Of a stretch of DNA of 64,000 nt, positions 1-7,575 are shown piece by piece; positions within the stretch are counted from its first letter, which is position 1, and every line of letters starts with the position of its first letter. Source of the DNA: Trichococcus pasteurii. Its GTDB lineage: Bacteria; Bacillota; Bacilli; Lactobacillales; Aerococcaceae. Made by a program: the position numbers and the translations under genes. The notes below the pieces were generated by a model, which worked only from the letters and a program-made list of their open reading frames with translations, was not told the DNA's origin and made no database searches. The stretch covers positions 62,001 through 126,000 of the forward strand of contig NZ_FONM01000002.1 of assembly GCF_900112935.1 (NCBI RefSeq). Reading direction: 5' to 3'.

Positions 1-1005
1 AGTGCATATGATTCATTGCAGAACAGCGAGGAAAACGGCATCGACAAAATCGGTCTCGGCATGGCGGCACTGGAAAAAGTTCAGGACATCAATCCTGTCT
101 ATCAGACAATCGCATCATCCGTCTCGGCAGCGTATTATCAACTGCAGGAATGCGCGGGTGACATCCTGTCGGAAATCGAGCAATTGTCCTACGATGAAGG
201 CCGCTTGAACGAAATCGAAAACAGGTTGGAATTGATCCGCCAGTTGAAGCGGAAATACGGAAACACAATCAGCGAAGTGATTGGGCATTACGGTAAAATT
301 TCCCAGGAACTGGACCTGATCGAAAACCGGGAAAGCTACCTTGAGAAACTCAACGTGGACTATAACAAGGCAAAAGCAGAGGTTATGGCTATCGGCAAAC
401 AACTGACTGCGATCCGGAGGGAAGCTGCAGTCGTTCTTGAAGAACAGATCCAATTGCAGTTAAAGGAACTGTATATGGATAAAGTTCTCTTCAAGACTGT
501 TTTCCATGAACAATCGGGGAAGACCGCGATAACGGATAACGGCTTGGATCAGGTGGAATTCTATATTGCGACGAACGTCGGCGAACCTCTGAAAGCATTG
601 GCGAAGGTGGCCAGCGGTGGCGAACTTTCCCGGATGATGTTGGCGATGAAAGCCATTTTCACCAAAACCCAAGGCATCACCAGCATCATCTTTGATGAAG
701 TGGATACTGGTGTATCGGGCAGGGTAGCGCAAGCGATAGCCAATAAGATCCACTTGGTGGCCAGCTACTCGCAGGTGCTGTGCATCACCCATCTGCCGCA
801 AGTGGCAGCGATGGCAGATCAGCACCTCTATATAGAAAAAGAAATCATCGCCGATCGGACAAAGACACATGTCAAACCGCTGTTCGGGGCTGAACGGATC
901 AACGAAGTCGCGCGCATGTTGGCAGGCACCGATATCACGGAACTCTCACTGGCTCACGCGAAAGAACTGCTGGAGTTGGCCGATACCGAAAAAAACAAAG
1001 CGTAA
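1..1005 (+). CDS. recN: DNA repair protein RecN, C-terminal part
   Basis: RecN is an SMC-like ATPase that acts early in double-strand break repair. The reading frame is open from the first base, so the N-terminal half with the Walker A motif lies outside the window. What remains is the end of the coiled coil (rich in Glu, Lys and Leu) and the C-terminal ATPase half: the ABC signature ASGGELSRMM near residue 200 of the visible part, the Walker B segment SIIFDEVDTGVSG, and the switch region ITHLPQVAAMAD. The match to the family is close and the stop codon is normal. The downstream gene follows after about 40 bases. Family assignment is firm; only the 5' end is missing. Confidence 0.95.
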   Translation, partial: SAYDSLQNSEENGIDKIGLGMAALEKVQDINPVYQTIASSVSAAYYQLQECAGDILSEIEQLSYDEGRLNEIENRLELIRQLKRKYGNTISEVIGHYGKISQELDLIENRESYLEKLNVDYNKAKAEVMAIGKQLTAIRREAAVVLEEQIQLQLKELYMDKVLFKTVFHEQSGKTAITDNGLDQVEFYIATNVGEPLKALAKVASGGELSRMMLAMKAIFTKTQGITSIIFDEVDTGVSGRVAQAIANKIHLVASYSQVLCITHLPQVAAMADQHLYIEKEIIADRTKTHVKPLFGAERINEVARMLAGTDITELSLAHAKELLELADTEKNKA

Positions 1006-1048
1006 AAGAAAAACTGCGCAGTAGAGCAGACCGGAAGGATTGAGGAGA

Positions 1049-1789
1049 TTGGCATACACTAAAATCATCGCTCACAGGGGCAGTCGCGGAACCCGGCCAG
1101 AAAATACGCTGGAGGCTTTTCAGGAAGCTCTGAAAGTTGCAAGCGACGGCATAGAGTTGGACGTCCATTTGAGCAAAGATGGTGAGGTCGTGGTCATCCA
1201 TGACGAGACCGTGGACCGCACGACATCCGGAAAAGGCTACATCAAAGACATGACGCTGCAGCAATTGAAGGAATTGGACGCCGGCAGCTGGTTCGATCCG
1301 AAATACAGTGACGCCCGCATCCCGACACTTCAAGAGGTATTGAACCTATTGGCGGATAATCATTTTACAGGCGTCCTCAACATCGAATTGAAGACGGATG
1401 TGTTCCAGTATCCCGCAATCGAAGAAAAGGTGCTTGCTTTGGCAGAACCCTATCTTGCCCAGTTTTCGGTCATCTACTCCAGTTTTCATTATGAAACCTT
1501 GAAAAGAATCAAAGCGCTGCGCGGGGAATCGGAAATTGCCTTGCTTTTCAGCAAGAAAGGGAAGCAGCAAATGAATCTTGGTGAAGGGATTGCCGTGGAA
1601 GGCTGGCATCCAAAATTCTCGATACTGCGCAGTTTGCCCCCTTTCGAACAATCAAAGATCCCGCTTCGCGTTTGGACGGTGAACCGGAAGGTCGAAATGC
1701 AGGTCTGTCTGCGAAAAAATATCGATTCGATGATCACGGATTATCCGGAACGCGCACTGCAAATGAGAAAGGTGATTCAGGGTGTCTGA
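1049..1789 (+). CDS. Glycerophosphodiester phosphodiesterase family protein
   Basis: It is expected to hydrolyse glycerophosphodiesters to glycerol 3-phosphate and an alcohol. The N-terminus carries the GDPD signature IAHRGSRGTRPENT, with the catalytic His and the Glu, followed by GIELDVHLSKDGEVVVIHD, which supplies the metal-binding Glu/Asp and second His. About 246 residues, normal for the short cytoplasmic GDPD type; there is no signal peptide. The start is uncertain: TTG at 1049 has GGAAGGA at 1033-1039 with 9-base spacing, while an in-frame TTG at 1040 would abut that site. The end overlaps miaA by 8 bases, so translation is probably coupled. Confidence 0.85.
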   Translation: MAYTKIIAHRGSRGTRPENTLEAFQEALKVASDGIELDVHLSKDGEVVVIHDETVDRTTSGKGYIKDMTLQQLKELDAGSWFDPKYSDARIPTLQEVLNLLADNHFTGVLNIELKTDVFQYPAIEEKVLALAEPYLAQFSVIYSSFHYETLKRIKALRGESEIALLFSKKGKQQMNLGEGIAVEGWHPKFSILRSLPPFEQSKIPLRVWTVNRKVEMQVCLRKNIDSMITDYPERALQMRKVIQGV

Positions 1790-2732
1790 AACAACAAAGA
1801 AAAAGTTAGAGAAAATCATGGTCATTGTCGGTCCGACAGCAGTGGGGAAAACTGCACTGAGCATCCGACTGGCAAAAAAATACAATGGTGAAATCATCAA
1901 TGGTGATTCCATGCAAGTATACGCTGGGTTGGACATCGGGACGGCGAAAGTGACCGAGGAAGAGGCGGAAGGCATCCCGCATCATCTTTTGGATATCATT
2001 CCGGTGGAGCAGGACTACACTGCGTCCGATTTCAAAAGGGACGCGAGACAGGCCATCGAGTCGATTCTGGCAAGAGGCAAGCTTCCGATTGTCGTCGGAG
2101 GTTCGGGACTTTATATAGAAGGACTTTTGTTTGATATGCAGTTCGGCGGGGTGGCTGCCGAAGATCCTCACTACCGGAAACAACTGGAAGCTGAACTGGA
2201 ACGGACCGATGCCATGCATATATGGAGGCAATTGCAGGAGAAGGATCCCAAAGCGGCTGAACAGATCCATCCGAACAACAGCAGAAGGGTGATCCGCGCT
2301 TTGGAAGTGATCCACTTCAGCGGGAAACGCTTCTCGGATCAGGCCGACCGGGAGGCAGACCCTCATTATGATGCGCTGCTGATCGGACTTGACACCGAGC
2401 GCAGCATCCTTTACGATCGCATCAACCGACGCGTGGATCTGATGGTCGCTAATGGTCTGGTTGAAGAAGCGAACGCTCTTTTTGACAGGCAATTGCCCGC
2501 CAAGACGCAGGCTACAAGAGGGATCGGCTACAAAGAATGGTTCGGTTATTTCAATGGTGAAGTCACATTTGCAGAAGCCGCAGAGCAGCTGAAGCAAAAT
2601 TCAAGGCGCTATGCCAAACGGCAGTTGACCTGGTTCCGGAACAGAATGAGCGGCATCCATTGGTTTGACTTGGTTCAGAATGACCACGAGATGCAGAAAA
2701 TCGAAGAATTAGTCGAGTCGTTCTTAGCCTAA
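1782..2732 (+). CDS. miaA: tRNA dimethylallyltransferase MiaA
   Basis: MiaA transfers a dimethylallyl group to N6 of A37 in tRNAs that read UNN codons. The protein is 316 residues with the P-loop GPTAVGKTAL near residue 17, the DSMQVY motif (NGDSMQVYAGLDIGTAK), the HHLLDI segment and a C-terminal tRNA-binding region with RYAKRQLTWFRN. GTG start with AGGTGA about 7 bases upstream, overlapping the previous gene by 8 bases. It is followed by hflX, an order also seen in other Firmicutes. No unusual features. Confidence 0.95.
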   Translation: MSETTKKKLEKIMVIVGPTAVGKTALSIRLAKKYNGEIINGDSMQVYAGLDIGTAKVTEEEAEGIPHHLLDIIPVEQDYTASDFKRDARQAIESILARGKLPIVVGGSGLYIEGLLFDMQFGGVAAEDPHYRKQLEAELERTDAMHIWRQLQEKDPKAAEQIHPNNSRRVIRALEVIHFSGKRFSDQADREADPHYDALLIGLDTERSILYDRINRRVDLMVANGLVEEANALFDRQLPAKTQATRGIGYKEWFGYFNGEVTFAEAAEQLKQNSRRYAKRQLTWFRNRMSGIHWFDLVQNDHEMQKIEELVESFLA

Positions 2733-2770
2733 TAGATGAGAAAGAACGAATAAAGAAAGTTGGAAATTCT

Positions 2771-4030
2771 ATGGAAAATACGAAAGAAAAAGTAATTCTG
2801 GTGAACGTTCAGACGAATCAAACAGATGAAGCCTTTGAATATGAACTGAGGGAACTGGCTGAATTGACCGAAACCGCGTTAGGGGAAGTTGTCGGCGTAT
2901 TGACCCAAAAGAGGGAACGTAAAGATTCGCGGACCGTCATCGGCAAAGGGAAAGTGGAAGAGCTGGTGAATTTGTGTGCAGAACTTGAGGCGGATACCGT
3001 CATTTTCCAGCAGGAGCTCTCTTCTAAGCAGGTACGCAACATCCAAGAGACTGTCGACTGTAAGGTCATCGACCGGGTCCAGTTGATATTGGACATTTTT
3101 GCGATGCGCGCCCGCAGTAAAGAAGGGAAACTTCAGGTTGCCTTAGCGCAGTTGAGTTACCTGTTGCCGCGTTTGATGGGTCAAGGCGTTAATTTATCCC
3201 GTCTGGGCGGGGGGATCGGAACAAGAGGACCAGGTGAGACAAAACTCGAGACCGACCGCAGACACATCCACAGTCAGATGCAGGAAATCAAAAAAACATT
3301 GGAAGAAACAGAGTTGCACCGCCAAAGGGCAAGAGAAAAACGCCATGCCAGCGAAGTCTTCCAGATCGGATTGATCGGTTACACGAATGCAGGCAAATCG
3401 ACGATCATCAACCGTTTGACCGATGCAGCAACGTTGGAAGAGGACAAGCTGTTTGCGACTCTGGATCCTTTGACAAGGAAGCTGACGCTGCCGAACCAAT
3501 TCCAGGCTACCATAACCGATACCGTAGGCTTTATCCAGGATCTTCCGACACAGTTGATCCATGCCTTCCATTCGACCTTGGAAGAGAGCCGCAATATGGA
3601 TGTGTTTTTGCACGTGGTGGATGCTTCGACTTCCTTCATCGATCAGCATGAAAAAACCGTCTTGGCGCTGCTGAAGGATCTGGATATGGACAAAACACCG
3701 ATGTTGACGATCTACAACAAACGGGATCTTGCCGGTCCGGATTTCCAGCCGCGACTCTTCCCGAACATCGTTATTTCCGCGCTTGATGATGGCGACATCA
3801 ACCGATTGAAGGACTTCCTCTGGGATGAAATCGCCAAAATGTTGGTCCCATATACAAAGGACATCGATGCAAGCGGCCCTGAAGCCCGGACGATGAATAA
3901 GATGCAGCAAGAGACCTTTGTAGAATCGATCGAATACATAGAAGAAACCAACGCATACCGCTTAAGAGGGTACGCTAAAAGCAATTCAAAGTGGTTAGGA
4001 GACAAAGCAACGGATGCAAGTGACGAATAA
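2771..4030 (+). CDS. hflX: Ribosome-associated GTPase HflX
   Basis: HflX is a GTPase that binds the large ribosomal subunit and rescues stalled ribosomes under stress. It has 419 residues: an N-terminal domain with the glycine-rich GGGIGTRGPGETKLE loop, a helical linker, then a G domain with G1 GYTNAGKST near residue 205, G3 DTVGFIQDLP and G4 NKRD. The C-terminal tail is short. The Shine-Dalgarno sequence before the ATG is weak (AAGTTGG region). The 3' end overlaps the next gene by 17 bases, which suggests coupled translation. Confidence 0.93.
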   Translation: MENTKEKVILVNVQTNQTDEAFEYELRELAELTETALGEVVGVLTQKRERKDSRTVIGKGKVEELVNLCAELEADTVIFQQELSSKQVRNIQETVDCKVIDRVQLILDIFAMRARSKEGKLQVALAQLSYLLPRLMGQGVNLSRLGGGIGTRGPGETKLETDRRHIHSQMQEIKKTLEETELHRQRAREKRHASEVFQIGLIGYTNAGKSTIINRLTDAATLEEDKLFATLDPLTRKLTLPNQFQATITDTVGFIQDLPTQLIHAFHSTLEESRNMDVFLHVVDASTSFIDQHEKTVLALLKDLDMDKTPMLTIYNKRDLAGPDFQPRLFPNIVISALDDGDINRLKDFLWDEIAKMLVPYTKDIDASGPEARTMNKMQQETFVESIEYIEETNAYRLRGYAKSNSKWLGDKATDASDE

Positions 4031-5270
4031 AGAAGAAATGCTGGCGGAATTAGTCGGAAAAGTGGACAACAAAATCCAGCCCGTTTTTAAAGAGATACAG
4101 GAGAAGGCTTTATCGAATCAAGGCAAGGTGCTGGAAGCTTTCCGGAAGCACCGTGTCAGCGATTACCATTTTAACCCGAGCACCGGCTATGGCTATGACG
4201 ATGACGGCCGCGATACGCTGGAGAAAGTCTATGCGGAGGTTTTTCAGGCTGAAGCCGCTTTGGTCAGGCCACAAATCATTTCCGGAACACACGCTATCTC
4301 GACTGCGCTCTTCGGAGTTCTGCGCCCCGGAGATGAATTGATGTACGTGACCGGAACGCCATATGATACGCTATTGGATATTGTTGGTCTTACCGGGAAC
4401 GGGATCGGCTCCCTGAAAGAGTACAATATCGCATATCAGCATATCGATCTGTGTGCGGACGGCAAAGTGGACATTCCGACGGTCCTGGAAAAAATCAGCC
4501 CAAAAACAAAAATGATCGCGATTCAACGCTCCCGCGGCTATGCAGCAAGACCCTCCTTTACAATAAACGAAATTAAGGAGATGATTGCAGCAATCCGACC
4601 GCATGTGGGTCCGGAAACCGTCTTTTTTGTCGACAATTGCTATGGGGAATTTGTCGAAACACTGGAGCCGATTGAAGTCGGAGCCGACCTGATTGCCGGC
4701 TCCCTCATCAAAAATCCGGGCGGCGGCATCGTAAAGATGGGCGGTTACCTCGCCGGCCGGGAAGACCTGATCGAACGGTGTGCGTACCGTTTGACAACTC
4801 CGGGTATCGGCCGTGAAGCGGGAGCCTCACTCTACAGCCTTTTGGAGATGTACCAAGGTTTGTTTTTGGCGCCCCATGTTGTCGGTGAAGCGGTGAAGGG
4901 CGCTGTCTATACAGCTGGATTGCTGGAGGAGTGCGGCGTATCGTCCACCCCTGCTTGGGACAGCCCACGCACTGATCTGATCCAGATGGTCGCATTGCCG
5001 AGCAAGGAAGCTATGATTGCTTTTGCTCAGACGATACAGAAATATTCCCCGGTGAACGCAACGGTCAAACCGATTCCGGCCTATATGCCCGGTTACGAAG
5101 ATGATGTCATCATGGCCGCCGGAACCTTCATTCAGGGCGCAAGCTTGGAATTGACGGCAGATGGCCCGATCCGACCGCCTTATCTGCTCTACGTGCAGGG
5201 CGGACTGACCTATGAACACGTCAAATTGGCAGTAACAGCAGCAGTGAAGGATACGTTTTTCGCACAATGA
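4014..5270 (+). CDS. PLP-dependent methionine gamma-lyase/aluminium resistance family protein (YnbB-like)
   Basis: This belongs to the fold-type I PLP enzymes annotated as aluminium resistance protein or methionine gamma-lyase family; the true substrate is not settled. The protein has 418 residues with the segment TVFFVDNCYGEFVE (likely the Asp that contacts the cofactor) and GSLIKNPGGGI, whose Lys is the probable Schiff-base residue. The ATG lies inside the end of hflX; a GGAG at 3998-4001 is about 12 bases upstream. In Bacillus the homologous hflX-ynbB pair precedes glnR-glnA; here a strong terminator follows directly and glnRA are absent. Confidence 0.85.
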   Translation: MQVTNKEEMLAELVGKVDNKIQPVFKEIQEKALSNQGKVLEAFRKHRVSDYHFNPSTGYGYDDDGRDTLEKVYAEVFQAEAALVRPQIISGTHAISTALFGVLRPGDELMYVTGTPYDTLLDIVGLTGNGIGSLKEYNIAYQHIDLCADGKVDIPTVLEKISPKTKMIAIQRSRGYAARPSFTINEIKEMIAAIRPHVGPETVFFVDNCYGEFVETLEPIEVGADLIAGSLIKNPGGGIVKMGGYLAGREDLIERCAYRLTTPGIGREAGASLYSLLEMYQGLFLAPHVVGEAVKGAVYTAGLLEECGVSSTPAWDSPRTDLIQMVALPSKEAMIAFAQTIQKYSPVNATVKPIPAYMPGYEDDVIMAAGTFIQGASLELTADGPIRPPYLLYVQGGLTYEHVKLAVTAAVKDTFFAQ

Positions 5271-5273
5271 GTT

Positions 5274-5323
5274 GTGATTTCGGGCTGAGTTTAATGTACA
5301 CTCAGCCCGAAAATCACTTTTTT
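5274..5323 (+). terminator. Terminator of the miaA-hflX-ynbB operon
   Basis: GTGATTTCGGGCTGAGT pairs with ACTCAGCCCGAAAATCAC almost perfectly across a short loop, followed by a run of T. It begins a few bases after the stop codon. Confidence 0.9.
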
Positions 5324-5378
5324 GGAAATAAGGAACTCAAAAAGCAGCAAAAACTCAGAACCTTCCTGCGAAATAGTA

Positions 5379-5407
5379 TTGACTTTGAGCTGGTTATCGC
5401 CTATACT
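5379..5407 (+). promoter_or_regulatory. Promoter of the first tRNA-Arg
   Basis: TTGACT at 5379-5384, a 17-base spacer and TATACT at 5402-5407. The tRNA begins 38 bases downstream, so a short 5' leader is expected. Confidence 0.8.
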
Positions 5408-5445
5408 GTTAAATGTTGTGAGTCGTTCTGATGGCTCAAAATTTT

Positions 5446-5519
5446 GTCTCAATAGCTCAGCCGGATAGAGCATTCGCCTTCTAAGCGAACGGTCGGGAGT
5501 TCGAATCTCTCTTGAGACG
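5446..5519 (+). tRNA. tRNA-Arg (anticodon TCT), copy 1
   Basis: A full cloverleaf can be drawn: acceptor stem GTCTCAA with TTGAGAC, D arm with AGCTC and GGATAGAGC, anticodon stem TTCGC with GCGAA around the loop CTTCTAA (anticodon TCT, reading AGA/AGG), T arm with GTTCGAATC, discriminator G. Length is 74 bases and CCA is not encoded. It is identical to the copy at 5788-5861. Confidence 0.95.
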
Positions 5520-5561
5520 TCATATCTGTTTTCAGGATCATAAGTCCATGACAGAGAAACG

Positions 5562-5598
5562 GTTGCATTCGTGATGAAGCGGATGCGACGTTTTTTTT
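5562..5598 (+). terminator. Terminator after the first tRNA-Arg
   Basis: GTTGCATTCG pairs with CGGATGCGAC (ten pairs, two G-U) over an eight-base loop, followed by eight T. It separates the two tRNA copies into independent units. Confidence 0.75.
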
Positions 5599-5699
5599 CT
5601 CAGGGCAGCCTGATGGTCCGGGCAGTGGATGAAGAACGCGATAAAATTGTCTCTTTGTTGCAACAGTGAAATATTTTTTGGGAAATAGTCAAAATTATG

Positions 5700-5728
5700 G
5701 TGACAACTTAAATGGTTTGCTGTATAAT
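5700..5728 (+). promoter_or_regulatory. Promoter of the second tRNA-Arg
   Basis: GTGACA at 5700-5705, a 17-base spacer and a perfect TATAAT at 5723-5728. It differs from the promoter of copy 1, so the two copies are expressed separately. Confidence 0.75.
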
Positions 5729-5787
5729 CATTTCTTGTGACACCGGTTTGAAACTGCTCCAAATTTGTTTTGCCGAATATGAATTTT

Positions 5788-5861
5788 GTCTCAATAGCTC
5801 AGCCGGATAGAGCATTCGCCTTCTAAGCGAACGGTCGGGAGTTCGAATCTCTCTTGAGACG
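5788..5861 (+). tRNA. tRNA-Arg (anticodon TCT), copy 2
   Basis: Identical over all 74 bases to the copy at 5446-5519, with the same acceptor stem, TCT anticodon and G discriminator; about five bases upstream (ATTTT) are also shared. A strong terminator follows. Confidence 0.95.
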
Positions 5862-5874
5862 TATAAAAAAAATT

Positions 5875-5918
5875 AAAAAGCCCGCTGCAAGGATCTGATC
5901 CTTGCAACGGGCTTTTTC
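5875..5918. terminator. Terminator after the second tRNA-Arg, probably bidirectional
   Basis: AAAAAGCCCGCTGCAAGGATC pairs with the mirrored segment ending in GGGCTTTTT. Poly-A on one flank and poly-T on the other let it serve both the tRNA and the convergent minus-strand gene ending at 5948. Confidence 0.85.
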
Positions 5919-5947
5919 TGTGGCAATGATTTTGAAGTTTCATGAAA

Positions 5948-6253
5948 TCAATCCAGATATTCAAAGACGTTTTTTGTCGTTTCGTCGAAAACAACCTCAT
6001 GCGAATCGCTGTTCTCAATTTTTTTCAACGGGAAGTTGGTGCGGTAGATGCTCTGGTCTGGGAACTGCTCCAAATAAATGACAAAATTTTTGGGATAAAA
6101 ACTTACCATTTTCGTGAATACATGATCCTGGTCGATGATGACAGTCTTCACTTCAGACATGCTCTTTACCCAGTAAGTATCCACATTGAAATATTCCCCT
6201 GGATGAACCGTGTATTCATATTTCAGTATTGTAATAAGATCATTCAACATCAT
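5948..6253 (-). CDS. Hypothetical protein, 101 residues
   Basis: I do not recognise a family. The protein is soluble by appearance, with no signal peptide or membrane segment, and is acidic with many aromatic residues (HPGEYFNVDTYWVKS, VSFYPKNFVIYLEQFP), perhaps a small beta-rich domain. It is probably real: on the minus strand an AGGAGGG lies just before a double ATG (6251-6253 and 6248-6250), and a TATAAT box sits at 6294-6299. It shares the terminator at 5875-5918 with the convergent tRNA. A plus-strand frame over the same bases (5942-6307) has no such signals. Confidence 0.65.
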   Translation of the reverse strand: MMLNDLITILKYEYTVHPGEYFNVDTYWVKSMSEVKTVIIDQDHVFTKMVSFYPKNFVIYLEQFPDQSIYRTNFPLKKIENSDSHEVVFDETTKNVFEYLD

Positions 6254-6482
6254 AAATCCCTCCTAAACAGAATGTTAAAATCTTCACATCCTCATTATAC
6301 CTCATAGCGAGCAGATAATTAATACCTATTTAGAATGAAATTGCGGGCACCAGTCAATAATTTGAAAGATATATTCCGATGTTAAAGGCAATAATTGGAA
6401 ATTTAGGCTAAATTACGGAAAGTGTGGTATACTACTACTTGTAAGTCTGTTGTAGTTCCTGGTTCTTAAAAGTGAGGCGATA

Positions 6483-6827
6483 ATGGAAATGGTACGAAAT
6501 ATTACTAACGAAACGAAAACCATGATTGAGAGCGAATTACGTAAGGGTACGAGCAACTCACGTATTGCGAATCTGCTTGGCGTGTCGTATGAGCAGGCTT
6601 TGGAGGTCGTCGATGCCATCAAGGAATCTATACGGCCTGAAATCGGTGATGAAATAAAATTTACCTTCCGCAAGCAGGAAATGGTAGGGGTAATCCGGAA
6701 ATTATTGACAAATAGCGCCGTCGTAGAAATTTATTGGGATTTATCCTCCGGCACAATGAAGGACATCTGTGAGGATAAAACGATTGTGAATTTCAAAGAC
6801 ATTGAAGAATTTGTTAAAGTTGACTAA
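6483..6827 (+). CDS. Small protein with N-terminal HTH-like segment and DUF2187-like domain
   Basis: The 114-residue protein has two parts. Residues about 1-50 contain a helix-turn-helix-like stretch (SNSRIANLLGVSYEQALEVV). Residues about 52-112 (IGDEIKFTFRKQEMVGVIRK to VNFKDIEEF) resemble the DUF2187/YkvS family of small SH3-like Firmicute proteins of unknown function; this family call is from memory and moderate. It stands alone: an extended -10 (TGG-TATACT, 6425-6433) lies upstream and a terminator follows. A DNA- or RNA-linked role is possible but not shown. Confidence 0.65.
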   Translation: MEMVRNITNETKTMIESELRKGTSNSRIANLLGVSYEQALEVVDAIKESIRPEIGDEIKFTFRKQEMVGVIRKLLTNSAVVEIYWDLSSGTMKDICEDKTIVNFKDIEEFVKVD

Positions 6828-6840
6828 TACATATATGAAA

Positions 6841-6870
6841 AGGAGCGGCGATCATCGCCGCTTCTTTTTG
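6841..6870 (+). terminator. Terminator after the DUF2187-like gene
   Basis: GAGCGGCGAT pairs with ATCGCCGCTT as an almost loop-free inverted repeat, followed by CTTTTTG. It insulates the fatty acid operon from the upstream gene. Confidence 0.85.
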
Positions 6871-6993
6871 TTGCAGAAGTCCGTATCAGGCGGCTTTTTC
6901 ATCCCGCAGATTGCCGCAACCAGTTTGACTTGGGAAGAATCAATGAATCTTGCAACACCGGAAGATATTAGAGAAAAATTATTATCGAAATGC

Positions 6994-7022
6994 TTGACAG
7001 GTTGTATAAAATTTTATATAGT
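6994..7022 (+). promoter_or_regulatory. Promoter of the fatty acid synthesis operon
   Basis: Perfect TTGACA at 6994-6999, a 17-base spacer and TATAGT at 7017-7022. The -10 runs into the first FabT-like operator, so repressor binding would block RNA polymerase. It lies 88 bases before the chosen fabT start. Confidence 0.85.
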
Positions 7023-7067
7023 TTGAAAGTCGAAAGGTTTGAACATCAAACTATTTTGACCTTCAAA
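7020..7067 (+). promoter_or_regulatory. Three tandem FabT-like operators
   Basis: Three copies of a TTTGA-N-TCAAA-type palindrome follow one another: 7021-7035 (GTTTGAAAGTCGAAA, imperfect), 7037-7051 (GTTTGAACATCAAAC) and 7055-7067 (TTTGACCTTCAAA). Centre spacing is about 16-17 bases. The known FabT box of streptococci and lactococci has the same TTTGA...TCAAA form. The first copy overlaps the -10. A possible weak fourth half-site (GTTTGATT) lies at 7076-7083. Confidence 0.8.
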
Positions 7068-7109
7068 CTAATGCGGTTTGATTGGGCGTCGAAAGGGGGA
7101 GTGATATCT

Positions 7110-7571
7110 TTGGATCATTCCATAGATAAAATTAACTCATATCTCGTAGCTGTCTTCAATGAAGTGCTGGATATCGAAGAAGGTGCATTGCGTGTCAGTT
7201 CATTTTCTGATCTATCCATAAAGGAGATGCATACTGTCGAGGCAATCGGCATGTATCAAGAACACACAACTTCTGAAGTAGCAAAAAAATTGAACATAAC
7301 TGCGGGAACTTTGACGGTGGCCATAAACGCTCTGGTAAAAAAGGGGTATGTCGAACGCATTCGGATGGAGAAAGACCGCAGAGTCGTAAAACTAGGATTA
7401 ACCAAAAAAGGACGCTTACTGTATCGTCTTCATGATAAGTTCCATAGAGAGATGGTAAAAAATACCATTCGCGATATGGAAGATCAGGAAGTGAAAGTTT
7501 TGCTGAAAGGCCTAAACAATCTTCACGGTTTCTTATTTGGGTTAGTTCAAAATATCAAGGAACAGGGTTGA
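7110..7571 (+). CDS. fabT: MarR-family fatty acid repressor FabT
   Basis: FabT represses fatty acid synthesis genes when bound to long-chain acyl-ACP. The protein has 153 residues and a winged helix-turn-helix: TTSEVAKKLNITAGTLTVAINALVKKGYV around residues 50-80, then the wing with RMEKDRRVVKLGLTKKG. The start is TTG at 7110 with AAAGGGGGA 9 bases upstream; an in-frame GTG at 7101 would touch that site. The frame is open further upstream through the operators but without a start signal. It heads the fab operon four bases before fabH, which fits autoregulation. Confidence 0.9.
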   Translation: MDHSIDKINSYLVAVFNEVLDIEEGALRVSSFSDLSIKEMHTVEAIGMYQEHTTSEVAKKLNITAGTLTVAINALVKKGYVERIRMEKDRRVVKLGLTKKGRLLYRLHDKFHREMVKNTIRDMEDQEVKVLLKGLNNLHGFLFGLVQNIKEQG

Positions 7572-7575
7572 TAAA

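Noticed and set aside
5446-5861. Direct repeat that could be taken for a CRISPR unit or duplicated mobile end
   Set aside because: The repeat is a complete tRNA-Arg gene; there are only two copies and the spacer holds a terminator and promoter.
5942-6307. Plus-strand frame of 121 residues antisense to the unknown minus-strand gene
   Set aside because: It has no ribosome-binding site, while the minus-strand frame has AGGAGGG, a TATAAT box and a shared terminator.
6802-7026. 74-residue plus-strand frame between the DUF2187-like gene and fabT
   Set aside because: It covers the terminator stem and fab promoter and has no start signal; composition is unlike a protein.
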